Shown: positions 25,414-34,324 of the stretch, one piece after another
Position numbering within the stretch: the stretch's first letter is position 1
Layout of the letters: each line of letters begins with the position of its first letter
Assembly (NCBI RefSeq): GCF_025791835.1
Contig: NZ_JAOXLP010000002.1
Span: 124,001-188,000 of the forward strand
Direction: 5' to 3'
DNA length: 64,000 nt
Origin: Roseomonas xinghualingensis
GTDB lineage: Bacteria > Pseudomonadota > Alphaproteobacteria > Acetobacterales > Acetobacteraceae
Notes under the pieces: model-generated
What the model was told of the DNA's origin: nothing
What the model saw: only the letters and a program-made list of their open reading frames with translations
Databases searched by the model: none
Program-made: the position numbers and the translations under genes

Positions 25414-26397
25414 GTGATATTGCTGACGGGCGCAGCCGGCTTCATCGGATCGAATCTGCTTGCACGGCTGAATGAGGCCGGCATCACCGATGTGGTGATC
25501 TGCGACCAGCTCGGCACCGAGGGCAAGTGGCGCAACCTGCGCAATCACGAGTTCACGGATCACGTGCCGATCGATGCGCTGAAGGATTGGCTGCGGGATG
25601 CACCCGCTCTGGAATGCGTCATCCATCTCGGCGCCAATTCCGACACCACGGCGGCGGATGGCGACGAGGTGATGGACCACAACTTCGCCCATTCACTGAT
25701 GCTGTGGCGCCATTGCGCGAAGACGGGCACGCCCTTCATCTATGCGTCCTCCGCCGCAACCTATGGCAACGGCAATACTGGCTTCGCTGACCAGGACAGT
25801 CCTGAATTCCTCGCCACGCTGCAGCCGCTGAACCTTTATGGCTGGAGCAAGCATGTCTTCGATCGCCGCGTGGCGCGTGATGTGGAGCAGGGGCGCCCGG
25901 CGCCGCCGCGCTGGTACGGGCTGAAGTTCTTCAACGTCTATGGCCCGAACGAGTACCATAAGGGCCATATGCGCAGCGCCGTGTTCAACATCACCGGCAC
26001 CGTCCAGCACGGCGAGCCCGCGCGTCTCTTCGCGTCCGATCGCCCCGATTATGTCGATGGCGGGCAGTGCCGCGACTTCGTCTTCGTGGATGACGTCTGT
26101 GACGTCATCCTCTGGCTGCTGCGCGCTTCCGCGCCTTCCGGCCTCTACAATGTCGGCTCCGGGAAGGCCCGTAGCTGGAAGGATCTGGCGGAGGCGGTCT
26201 TCGCGGCGCTGGGGAAGCCGCCGGCCATCGAATACATCCCGATGCCTGAGACGCTGCGTGGCCGCTACCAGTACTGGACCGAAGCCGACATGTCGAAGCT
26301 GCGGCGAGCCGGCTACAACGCGCCGATGACCTCCTTGGAAGAGGGGGTCCGGCGGTATGTGATGGAGTTCCTCATGAGGAAGGACCAGTACCGCTAG
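25414..26397 (+). CDS. hldD: ADP-L-glycero-D-manno-heptose 6-epimerase
   Basis: A 327-residue short-chain dehydrogenase/reductase that makes ADP-L-glycero-D-manno-heptose for the lipopolysaccharide inner core. GAAGFIG at 6-12 binds NADP; the catalytic Ser is in YASSAATYG and Tyr142/Lys146 in YGWSK. KFFNVYGPNEYHKGHMRS and DYVDGGQCRDFVFVDD are diagnostic of HldD/RfaD. It starts with GTG at 25414, GGAG about ten bases upstream. The other heptose genes are not in the window, but a GT9-family transferase is at 61 kb. Confidence 0.92.
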   Translation: MILLTGAAGFIGSNLLARLNEAGITDVVICDQLGTEGKWRNLRNHEFTDHVPIDALKDWLRDAPALECVIHLGANSDTTAADGDEVMDHNFAHSLMLWRHCAKTGTPFIYASSAATYGNGNTGFADQDSPEFLATLQPLNLYGWSKHVFDRRVARDVEQGRPAPPRWYGLKFFNVYGPNEYHKGHMRSAVFNITGTVQHGEPARLFASDRPDYVDGGQCRDFVFVDDVCDVILWLLRASAPSGLYNVGSGKARSWKDLAEAVFAALGKPPAIEYIPMPETLRGRYQYWTEADMSKLRRAGYNAPMTSLEEGVRRYVMEFLMRKDQYR

Positions 26398-26430
26398 GCA
26401 AGCCGTCGGTTCCGGGTAAGGGCTGGGTCG

Positions 26431-26643
26431 TTAGGTCTTGCCTGGCTTCGCGCCGGGATGGGCGCCCTGTTCCAGGTCCTCGCCCTTTTGCGGGGACTCA
26501 CCCGCCCACTCGTCGGTGATCAGCGCCTGCGCTTCGCTGATCCTGTCCAGATCCACGGCGGAAGGTGGGCGGGGGATGTAGCCCTTGGAGGCGTCCTCGG
26601 GTCCATGATCGGCCTTCGGACCTTCCGGCGCTTTGGCGGTCAT
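26431..26643 (-). CDS. small hydrophilic hypothetical protein
   Basis: A 70-residue protein, very polar and Pro/Gly/Asp/Glu rich, with no hydrophobic segment and probably disordered. An AAGGAAGGG stands about seven bases before the ATG. Its composition resembles that of the partial protein at the left edge of the window. It ends 33 bases from hldD in convergent orientation. No family recognised. Confidence 0.5.
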   Translation of the reverse strand: MTAKAPEGPKADHGPEDASKGYIPRPPSAVDLDRISEAQALITDEWAGESPQKGEDLEQGAHPGAKPGKT

Positions 26644-26752
26644 CTCGGTGCCCTTCCTTCTGGCTCATCCTGAAAACGTGGAGAGAGCGCCAAAGTAACC
26701 GCCGAGGCTGGCTAAGCCTTGCCGTTCCAGGCTTGATGCGAGATGTCAATTA

Positions 26753-26774
26753 TATGCAATACTGATATGCAATT
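26753..26774 (+). repeat. direct repeat ATATGCAAT
   Basis: ATATGCAAT occurs at 26753-26761 and again at 26766-26774, 13 bases apart, in an AT-rich intergenic stretch that also contains ATGCAT. Thirteen-base spacing puts the copies slightly more than one helical turn apart. Upstream of the gene at 26896. Confidence 0.5.
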
Positions 26775-26800
26775 CATGCATGCTCAACCATGACGTTTAT

Positions 26801-26818
26801 GTGATCGGTGGATCACAA
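26801..26818. promoter_or_regulatory. TGTGATC palindrome, operator candidate
   Basis: TGTGATC at 26801-26807 and GATCACA at 26812-26818 form a perfect 7-bp inverted repeat with a GGTG centre. It resembles a CRP/FNR site (TGTGA...TCACA) but the spacing is eight rather than six bases. It lies 78 bases before the GTG at 26896. Confidence 0.4.
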
Positions 26819-26895
26819 CCTCGTGTATAAGCTCTTCAGTACCCGATGTGCCGCGCCCATGCGGAACCATCCTGGTGCCGGCTTGCGAGGCTTCT

Positions 26896-27204
26896 GTGAA
26901 CGCAGATCGTCAGTTCGACCTGAACCTTGTGAAAAAGGTGTTCCTCTCCGCAATGGCCGGCTTGGCACGGCAGCGGGCATCGCAGCTTCACCGGCTGGAG
27001 ACCCTTGAAAAGCTACGCGCCACTCTTCTTGAGACGCTGAGTTCCGCAAAGTTCGCGGCGGATCCGGTGGAGACGATGCGGCTTCGGTCGATCATCGCGG
27101 CGGGATTCGAGGCCGCTGTCCAAGAGGCGGAGAAGCAGAAGCTGTTCCTCCCGGTTGCGGCCGAACGCTCGCCCTACCCGGCGTCTCAGGTGATGAGTCA
27201 CTGA
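26896..27204 (+). CDS. helical hypothetical protein
   Basis: A 102-residue protein, mostly amphipathic helix (LVKKVFLSAMAGLARQRA, LHRLETLEKLRATLLETL, MRLRSIIAAGFEAAVQEAEK). The GTG at 26896 has GAGG five bases upstream; an ATG at 26848 is an alternative with a poorer context. Upstream lies AT-rich DNA with a direct repeat and a palindrome, so it probably has its own regulated promoter. No family recognised; the fold could be a coiled coil or helical bundle. Confidence 0.6.
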   Translation: MNADRQFDLNLVKKVFLSAMAGLARQRASQLHRLETLEKLRATLLETLSSAKFAADPVETMRLRSIIAAGFEAAVQEAEKQKLFLPVAAERSPYPASQVMSH

Positions 27205-27705
27205 TCCGGAGCAGGCTCCGGTTTCCGCCGAAGCCTGCCCGTCATCCTGGCAAGCCCAGGTAAGATTGATGCGTGCCGGCAGGCGAGTTCCTGCCGGGCG
27301 GCTTGTTGCTCCCCCATGGTTCACGAGCGCCATGCCGCGCGGCGCACCTAGTTATTCCGAATTGTATTCGTAACTATTGTGATGCGCCTCCAATCCTGAC
27401 CAGGATGCCTCTGCTTTCCTGAAAGCCTTTCACTAGGCTTGTCCATGGAAGCCGTGGTGGGTTCAGAGGCGAACCCCGCAAGCTTGGTCCCCATGGGGCC
27501 GCTCCCCGCAAGACCTGGCCACGGCAACCACCTGCCTGATGGCAGCGCCCGCTCCATCGCCGCCCTTCGTGATGGGCTGCCGGTCAGCGAGGGGAAGCGC
27601 TTCTGCTCCCATCGCGTTCTGCCACGGGAAATCCGTGACGGGTTCCCAGAACCTCACACCGCCTTCTCCAGCCCGGACTGGGCTGCATCCCGAGGCAAGG
27701 ACGCT
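27205..27705. other. 501-base gap, likely promoter region
   Basis: Just after the previous gene there is a CCGGAGC-A-GGCTCCGG-like hairpin (27206-27221). A second inverted repeat, GGCAGG...CCTGCC, lies near 27280-27295. Around 27350-27385 the DNA is AT-rich (GAATTGTATTCG, a short palindrome) and could hold a promoter. A frame open from 27445 joins the next gene but its first 87 residues do not look like protein. Confidence 0.45.
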
Positions 27706-28284
27706 ATGGCCAACATCCACTGGAACCAGCAATTCTTCGTCGATTCGGCCACGCTTCAGCCGGCATCTTCGGGCATTCCCCTTCCAACCTATGGGAACTT
27801 CGGCGGGGCTGGATATTCGCAGGGCGTCTTCTCCGCCAATCCCGATCCTGCCCAGTTCGATCCGGTGCCCGTCGATGCGCTCGACCAGCAATTCGAGATC
27901 CATGACCAGGAATCGGCAGCCGCGGACACGGTTGCGGAACAGGCGGCGGCCGATGTCACGCTGATCCGGGGCATCGAAGCGGCCAACCAAGTCCACCAGC
28001 CCGACCCGGAGGCAGCCCTCTATGGAGGGGGGGCGACCCTGGCCATGATCGAGCAGCTGGCGGCCGCCAATAGCCTGGAGCTGCTGGCTCCCGGGGAATT
28101 CGCCGAGGTCAGTGGGAATGCGCTGGAGAGCATCGGGCGCGGTATCGCGGGATTGAGCGCAGAAGAGGCCGGGCAGGCAGCGGATTGGCTGGGTGATGTG
28201 GCTGACGCCGTCGGTGTCGATATTCCGCTGACCGCCCAGGACGTTTCCGCGGTTCAGGGCCGGGTGTTCGATTTGATCTTCTGA
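27706..28284 (+). CDS. acidic hypothetical protein
   Basis: A 192-residue protein from the ATG at 27706 (MANIHWNQQFFVDSAT), with AAGGA just upstream. It is acidic and Ala/Gly rich, with FGGAGYSQGVFSANPDPAQFD near the start, then helices (ESAAADTVAEQAAADVTLI, GGATLAMIEQLAAANSLELL, EEAGQAADWLGDVADAVGV). No signal peptide, transmembrane segment or known motif is visible. It converges with tadA. Function unknown. Confidence 0.55.
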   Translation: MANIHWNQQFFVDSATLQPASSGIPLPTYGNFGGAGYSQGVFSANPDPAQFDPVPVDALDQQFEIHDQESAAADTVAEQAAADVTLIRGIEAANQVHQPDPEAALYGGGATLAMIEQLAAANSLELLAPGEFAEVSGNALESIGRGIAGLSAEEAGQAADWLGDVADAVGVDIPLTAQDVSAVQGRVFDLIF

Positions 28285-28318
28285 TGGCTCTGACGCCGCT
28301 GAGGACGTCTGGCCGGTC

Positions 28319-28768
28319 CTAGCGCCGGGCCGCGAAGAACGTCCTCAGCAGCGCCGCCCCCTCGCTCTCCCGCACCCCGCCGACCACCTCGGGGGCATGG
28401 TGGCAGGATGGGGCCGCGTAGATCCGCGCCCCATGCTCCACCCCGCCGCCCTTTGGATCATAAGCGCCGAAGATCACCCGCCGGAGGCGGAAGAAGGAGG
28501 CCGCCTGGGCGCACATGGGGCAGGGCTCCAGCGTCACCCACAGGGTGCAGTCGGCCAGCCACTTCTCGCCCCGGTCGGCGGCCGCGGCGCGCAAGGCCAG
28601 CATCTCGGCATGGGCGGAGGGGTCATGCCGCGCCTCCACCTCGTTCCCCGCACGGGAGAGCACCTGGCCGGAGGCATCCGTCACCACCGCGCCCACTGGC
28701 ACCTCTCCACGGGCCGCTGCCGCCTTCGCCTCTTCCAAGGCCAGAGCCATTGGCGAGCCATCCGCCAT
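28319..28768 (-). CDS. tadA: tRNA(Arg/adenosine-34) deaminase
   Basis: A 149-residue zinc deaminase that turns A34 of tRNA-Arg(ACG) into inosine. The catalytic HAE motif is at His53-Glu55 and the zinc cysteines at Cys83 and Cys86 in PCPMC. GEVPVGAVV and the C-terminal ALLRTFF are typical of TadA. The ATG at 28768 (MADGSPMALALEEA) fits homologues; 28792 is possible. It is divergent from the GATase-type hydrolase with 68 bases between them. Confidence 0.9.
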   Translation of the reverse strand: MADGSPMALALEEAKAAAARGEVPVGAVVTDASGQVLSRAGNEVEARHDPSAHAEMLALRAAAADRGEKWLADCTLWVTLEPCPMCAQAASFFRLRRVIFGAYDPKGGGVEHGARIYAAPSCHHAPEVVGGVRESEGAALLRTFFAARR

Positions 28769-28836
28769 CGGGAATCGTCCTATTACATCCAACCGCCGCT
28801 TGTGGGGGCGGGTCTGCTCGCTCTACCAACCCCCTC

Positions 28837-29573
28837 ATGACCGGACGACCCCTGATCGGCCTGACCCTCGATGCCGAGGAACCGGGCGGATATTCCAAGC
28901 TGCCATGGTACGCCCTGCGGCAGAACTACTTCGGCGCCATCGCGGCCGCCGGAGGGTTGCCCATTGCCCTGCCGCATGAACCCGCCCTGGCCGAGGAGTA
29001 TCTCGACCATATCGATGGCCTGCTGGTCACTGGCGGCGCCTTCGATGTGGACCCGGCGCTTTACGGCGGCGGCCCCCGCCATGACACCGTGGTGCTGAAA
29101 GAAGGCCGCACGACCTTCGAAATCGCCGTGCTGCGCGGCGCGCTGCGGCGTGACATCCCGGTGCTGGGCATCTGCGGCGGCGAGCAGCTTCTGGCCGTGG
29201 CGCTCGGCGGCACCCTGATCCAGCACATCCCGGACAGCGTTCCGGACGCGCTGGCGCATGAACAGCCCAATCCCCGCACCGAGCCGGGGCATGAGGTGGC
29301 GCTGACCCCGGGCACGCTGCTCTCCCGCATCGTCGGCGCGCCTTCCATGGCGGTGAACTCCGCCCACCACCAGGCGGTGGACCGGCCGGGGGAGGGTGCC
29401 ATCGTGAATGCCCGCGCCCCGGATGGGGTGGTGGAGGGGCTGGAGCATCCTGGCTACCGCTTCTGCCTCGGCGTGCAGTGGCACCCGGAATACACGGTGG
29501 ACCCGCGTGACCAGGCGATCCTGGAAGCCTTTGTGGAGGCGGCCCGCCAGAACGGCCGCCAGCGAGCCGCAGC

Positions 29574-29577
<4 letters not shown>
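28837..29577 (+). CDS. class I glutamine amidotransferase-like hydrolase (PuuD type)
   Basis: A 246-residue gamma-glutamyl-gamma-aminobutyrate hydrolase family member (peptidase C26). The nucleophile Cys113 is in GICGGEQ, and His216 and Glu218 in QWHPEY complete the triad. LVTGGAFDVDPALYG in the first third is typical of PuuD-like enzymes, which cleave gamma-glutamyl amides in putrescine breakdown. No other puu gene is near. Its stop overlaps the start of the next gene by four bases (ATGA). Confidence 0.85.
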
Positions 29578-30467
<890 letters not shown>

Positions 30468-30495
30468 CGGGGCCTGCGGAGGTGCCGGCGCGCCC

Positions 30496-31071
30496 ATGAG
30501 GATCGTCGCTGGCCGCTGGCGGGGCCGGGCGCTTCAGGCACCGCCTGGCACGGGCACCCGCCCGACCTCGGACCGCGTGCGGCAGGGCCTGTTCGATGCG
30601 CTGTGGCATGCTCCCTGGGCGGGGCGCCAGGCGATCGAAGGCACCGTGGTCCTGGACGCCTTCGCGGGCACGGGCGCCCTGGGGCTGGAGGCGCTGTCGC
30701 GCGGCGCGGCGCGGGCAGTGTTCATGGAGCGGGACCGCGCGGCCCTGGCGGCGCTGCGGGCCAATGTGGCGGCGGTGAAGGCCGAGGGCGTGGCGCAGGT
30801 GCTAGCGGCGGATGTGCTGCGGCCGCCCCGGGCCGAGACAGGTTGCGGGCTGGTCTTCCTCGATCCGCCCTATGGAAAGGATCTGGGGCCGGCGGCGCTG
30901 GCGGGTTTGCGGGCTGCGGGCTGGATCGCGCCGGGCGCGCTGGCCTGCCTGGAGATCGGACGGGAGGAGGAGGTTCCGCCGCTGCCGGGCTGGGATGTGG
31001 TTGCGGAACGGGAGCAGGGAGCCGCGCGGATGCTGGTTCTGCGCGACGGCTCCCAGGGGAAGGGCGAATAG
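30496..31071 (+). CDS. rsmD: 16S rRNA m2G966 methyltransferase
   Basis: A 191-residue SAM-dependent methyltransferase acting on G966 of 16S rRNA. It begins with MRIVAGRWRGRAL and RPTSDRVRQGLFD, both typical of RsmD, then DAFAGTGALGLEALSRGA (SAM loop, about 54-71) and the catalytic DPPY at 123-126. It follows the pseudouridine synthase with 28 bases between, likely in one transcript, and converges with ribF. Confidence 0.93.
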   Translation: MRIVAGRWRGRALQAPPGTGTRPTSDRVRQGLFDALWHAPWAGRQAIEGTVVLDAFAGTGALGLEALSRGAARAVFMERDRAALAALRANVAAVKAEGVAQVLAADVLRPPRAETGCGLVFLDPPYGKDLGPAALAGLRAAGWIAPGALACLEIGREEEVPPLPGWDVVAEREQGAARMLVLRDGSQGKGE

Positions 31072-31162
31072 GCCCCGGTCAGCGCGGCGTGCTGCCTTTC
31101 ATGGGCAACCTGCGCCAAGGGTTGGCCCGGCACCGAAGAGAGCGTAACTGGCTCGGCGGGGA

Positions 31163-32110
31163 TCAGAGTATCTGCGGCGGTGCCTTCGCCAGGATGGCGC
31201 GGGCCTGCGCCGCATCGGCCGCGATGGCGGCCTTCAACGCATCCAACCCATCGAACATCGCGTCCTCACGCAGGAAGTGGTGCAGCCGGATTCCGATCTC
31301 CTGGCCGTAGAGATCGCCGGACCAGTCAAAGAGATGGGTTTCCAGCCGCGTTTCCGGGTCGCCTCCCAGCGTCGGGCGGCGGCCGATATTCGCCACTCCG
31401 GGCACCACGGATCTGTCGGGCAGCACGGCGAAGACCGCATAGACGCCGCGCGCCGGCTCCAGATGGCGTCCCAGCCAGATATTGGCGGTGGGCCAACCCA
31501 GCTCCCGGCCCAGCCGGTCGCCATGGAAGACCTCGCCCCGCACTTCCCAGTCGCGGCCGAGCAGCTGGGCGGCGCGCTCGGGATAGCCATCCTGCAGCGC
31601 GCGGCGGATGCGGGTGCTGCTGATCGGCCCTGCCGCATCCGAGATCGGCGGCACGATGGACAGGCCGATGCCATGTGCCTCCGCCCATTGGGCCAGGAAG
31701 CCGACATCGCCACCGCGCCGGTGGCCGAAGGCGAAATCCGCCCCGCAGGCCAGGTGCCGCGCGCCCAGGCCGCGAAGCAGCACGGCTTCGCAGAACTCCT
31801 CAGCCTCCATGGCGGCCAGGGCGGCATCGAAGGGTACGGCATGGACATGGGAACAGCCGGCCGCGGCCAGGGCGGCGGTCTTGGCCGGCAGCAGCGTCAG
31901 GCGGAAGGGCGGGTCCTGCGGGCGGAAATGCTCACGCGGATGCGGCTCGAAGGTGAGGGCAGCGAGCGGCAGGTCGGGGCGCGCGCCATGGGCGGCGGCC
32001 AGCACGGCGCGATGGCCGCGATGCACCCCGTCCATATTGCCGAGCGCCACGGTTCCGCCGCGCGCCGGTTCCGGCAGGGCATGCCAATCGGTCCAGAGCT
32101 GACAGGCCAT
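31163..32110 (-). CDS. ribF: bifunctional riboflavin kinase / FAD synthetase
   Basis: A 315-residue enzyme that makes FMN and FAD from riboflavin. The N-terminal nucleotidyltransferase domain shows GNMDGVHRGH, TFEPHPREHF and ISSTRIRRAL; the C-terminal kinase domain has GRELGWPTANI, GVYAVFA and GVANIGRRPTLGG. The start at 32110 (MACQLWTDWHALPEPARGG) fits homologues. No FMN riboswitch is present; only 10 bases separate it from the upstream gene, so the two are probably co-transcribed. Confidence 0.93.
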   Translation of the reverse strand: MACQLWTDWHALPEPARGGTVALGNMDGVHRGHRAVLAAAHGARPDLPLAALTFEPHPREHFRPQDPPFRLTLLPAKTAALAAAGCSHVHAVPFDAALAAMEAEEFCEAVLLRGLGARHLACGADFAFGHRRGGDVGFLAQWAEAHGIGLSIVPPISDAAGPISSTRIRRALQDGYPERAAQLLGRDWEVRGEVFHGDRLGRELGWPTANIWLGRHLEPARGVYAVFAVLPDRSVVPGVANIGRRPTLGGDPETRLETHLFDWSGDLYGQEIGIRLHHFLREDAMFDGLDALKAAIAADAAQARAILAKAPPQIL

Positions 32111-32120
32111 GGAAGGAGCG

Positions 32121-32717
32121 TCAGGCCTGTGCCACGCGCTCAATCCAGCGCGTCACCTCCGGCGGGCGGAAGGCGGCGAGCATGTCCAGGGATTGTTCTG
32201 CCGTGGCGGCCGTCATGGAGAGCAGCCGGTGCTCGGACTTCACGAAGCCCTCGGCCACCATGTTGTCCAGCATGTCGTTCAGCTTGGACCAGTAGCCGTT
32301 CACATCCAGGAAGACCGTGCCCTTCTTGTGCAGGCCAAGCTGGGACCAGGTGAGAACCTCGAAGGCTTCCTCCAGCGTGCCGAAGCCGCCGGGCAGTACA
32401 AGGAAGCCATCGGAAAGCTTAGCCATCAGTGCCTTGCGCTCATGCATGGAGTCCACGATGTGCAGGCGGGTCACGGAGCCGTGACCGAGTTCGCGCTGCA
32501 TCAGGTGCTCGGGGATCACCCCATCCACTTCGGCGCCGGCCTCAAGCGCCGCATCGGCGACCACTCCCATCAGGCCGACCTTGCCGCCGCCATAGACGAG
32601 GCCCATGCCTCGGGCGGCGATGGCGTATCCAAGAGCCTTTGCCGCTTCGGCATAGGCGGGGTTTCCCCCCGGACTTGCGCCGCAAAAGACGCAGACCTTC
32701 TTCATCTCAATGCTCAT
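32121..32717 (-). CDS. LOG-family protein (TIGR00730 type)
   Basis: A 198-residue Rossmann-fold protein with VCVFCGASPGGNPAY at the start and the family motif PGGFGTLEE in the middle. Plant and bacterial LOG proteins release cytokinin bases from their monophosphates by phosphoribohydrolase action; many bacterial members act on AMP-like nucleotides. The ATG at 32717 (MSIEMKKVCVFCG) is chosen since the longer frame is Pro-rich and non-homologous. It is just upstream of ribF. Physiological substrate unknown. Confidence 0.88.
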   Translation of the reverse strand: MSIEMKKVCVFCGASPGGNPAYAEAAKALGYAIAARGMGLVYGGGKVGLMGVVADAALEAGAEVDGVIPEHLMQRELGHGSVTRLHIVDSMHERKALMAKLSDGFLVLPGGFGTLEEAFEVLTWSQLGLHKKGTVFLDVNGYWSKLNDMLDNMVAEGFVKSEHRLLSMTAATAEQSLDMLAAFRPPEVTRWIERVAQA

Positions 32718-32956
32718 GGACCGAATGTGGCACTGCGGCAGGGGACTATCCAGCCGGGGCGGGCTCTGTTTCGTCGCGCGCCACGGGAGTGGAGGTGGCT
32801 TCGGCACAGGCAAGCCTCCTGGCTCGCACGTCTGGTGGCGCCTGAGGGACGGGGCCAATCCAGCGGCCGGAGCCATGGAACAAACCTCCCTGAGGCATGG
32901 ACAAGGCCAGACCCTGGCGCGAGAAACGGCGGCGTCACGGAAAAGGACATCGTCTC

Positions 32957-34084
32957 ATGCCTGCCACCCAGATCGGTTCGAGCGAAGCACTGCTGGAGGA
33001 ACTGCGCGGCTGGGTGCTGCATGAGACGCCGACCACCGACCCGGTGGCGGTGAACGGGCTGATGGACAAGGCTGAGGCCGGACTGCGGGAGGTGGGCGCC
33101 GCCATCACCCGCATTCCCGGCCGCGACGGCTTCGGCGACAACCTGATCGCCCGCACACCGGGAACCGGCAAGCCGGTGGTGATCGCGGGCCATCTGGACA
33201 CCGTCTGGGACCACAAGACGCTCGACACCTCGATGCCCTGGAAGGTGGAGGGCGAGAAGGCCTTCGGCCCTGGCATCTATGACATGAAGGCCGGCTCCTT
33301 CCTCGCCTTCCACGCGGTGCGCGAGATCCTGCGCCAGAAGGTGGCGACCAAGAGCCCGATCACCCTCCTGCTGACCCCGGACGAGGAAGTGGGCAGCCCC
33401 ACCTCCCGCGCCCTGATCGAGCAGGAAGCCCGTGGTGCCCGCGCGGTGCTGATCCCCGAGCCGGCCGGCGGCCCGAATGGCAGCTGCGTGACCGCGCGCA
33501 AGGGCGTGGGGCGTTTCGTGGTGAAGATCCACGGCGTCTCGGCCCATGCGGGTGGCAACTGGTCCGAGGGCCGCAGCGCCGTGGTGGCCCTGGCCGGGCT
33601 GATCCAGAAGGTGCATGGCATGGTGGATCTGGCCGGCGGCACCACCACCAATGTGGCCCCCATCTGGGGCGGCACCCGCCCGAACGTGATCCCGCCTGAG
33701 GCCGGCTGCGAGATCGACCTGCGGGTGGCCACCGTGGCGGATGGCGAGCGGCTGGAGAAGGCGATCCTCGGCCTGGCCGGGACCGAGGACGGCATCACCA
33801 TCACCGTCGAGGGCGGCATGAACCGCCCGCCCTTCGCCGAGAACGCGGAAATCCTGAACTTGTACGAGCGCGCCCGCACCCTGGCGCGCGAGGCGGGCTA
33901 CGAACTGCCGAAGCAGCATCGTGGCGGTGGGTCGGACGGCAACTTCACCGCCGCCATGGGCATCCCGACCCTGGACGGGCTGGGCTGCACGGGCGCCGGG
34001 GCCCATGCGCCCTTCGAGCATATCCTTTGGCGGGACCTGGCTCCGCGCGGGCAGGTGATCGTGGGGCTGCTGGAGACGCTTTGA
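32957..34084 (+). CDS. M20-family metallopeptidase (glutamate carboxypeptidase-like)
   Basis: A 375-residue zinc hydrolase. Metal-ligand motifs are AGHLDTVW (His, Asp), GPGIYDMKAG (bridging Asp) and TPDEEVG (catalytic and ligand Glu); the dimerisation domain includes GVSAHAG. The C-terminal GAGAHAPFEHI provides the final His. The order resembles CPG2-type carboxypeptidases that remove C-terminal glutamate. AAGGA stands nine bases before the ATG at 32957. No signal peptide is evident. It is divergent from the LOG gene. Confidence 0.88.
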   Translation: MPATQIGSSEALLEELRGWVLHETPTTDPVAVNGLMDKAEAGLREVGAAITRIPGRDGFGDNLIARTPGTGKPVVIAGHLDTVWDHKTLDTSMPWKVEGEKAFGPGIYDMKAGSFLAFHAVREILRQKVATKSPITLLLTPDEEVGSPTSRALIEQEARGARAVLIPEPAGGPNGSCVTARKGVGRFVVKIHGVSAHAGGNWSEGRSAVVALAGLIQKVHGMVDLAGGTTTNVAPIWGGTRPNVIPPEAGCEIDLRVATVADGERLEKAILGLAGTEDGITITVEGGMNRPPFAENAEILNLYERARTLAREAGYELPKQHRGGGSDGNFTAAMGIPTLDGLGCTGAGAHAPFEHILWRDLAPRGQVIVGLLETL

Positions 34085-34087
34085 GCC

Positions 34088-34320
34088 CCAGGGGCTTTGC
34101 CCCTGGACCCCACCGGGGAACCAACGGGCTCCCCGGACCCCGCGATCTGTTCTCTTGAAGTGCGCCTGAGGTCCATGGCCTCAGGCGGCTGACATGGCAG
34201 CCCGCGCGGCCCAAATTAGTTAGCTGCGGCGCCTGAACCCGCTGTTTCCCTGAAAAACTGAACGCGGGGTCCGGGGTGGCCGCCGCCACCCCGGCGGAGG
34301 TCCGGAGGCAGAGCCTCCGG
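34088..34320. repeat. hairpin-rich intergenic block
   Basis: Three strong hairpins lie between the convergent M20 and TonB-receptor genes: CCAGGGGC-TTT-GCCCCTGG (34088-34106), a perfect 10-bp stem CCGGGGTGGC-CGCC-GCCACCCCGG (34271-34294), and CCGGAGGC-AGA-GCCTCCGG (34302-34320). The last two follow the stop of the receptor gene on the minus strand and act as its probable terminator. The GGGGC-TTT-GCCCC type of unit looks like a dispersed intergenic element. Confidence 0.6.
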
Positions 34321-34324
34321 GTCC

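Noticed and set aside
27445..27705. Upstream extension of the acidic protein at 27706
   Set aside because: The added 87 residues have no ribosome site, are Pro/Arg rich, and differ sharply in composition from the acidic protein that follows.
32111..32120. FMN riboswitch for ribF
   Set aside because: Only 10 bases separate ribF from the upstream gene, which leaves no room for an aptamer.
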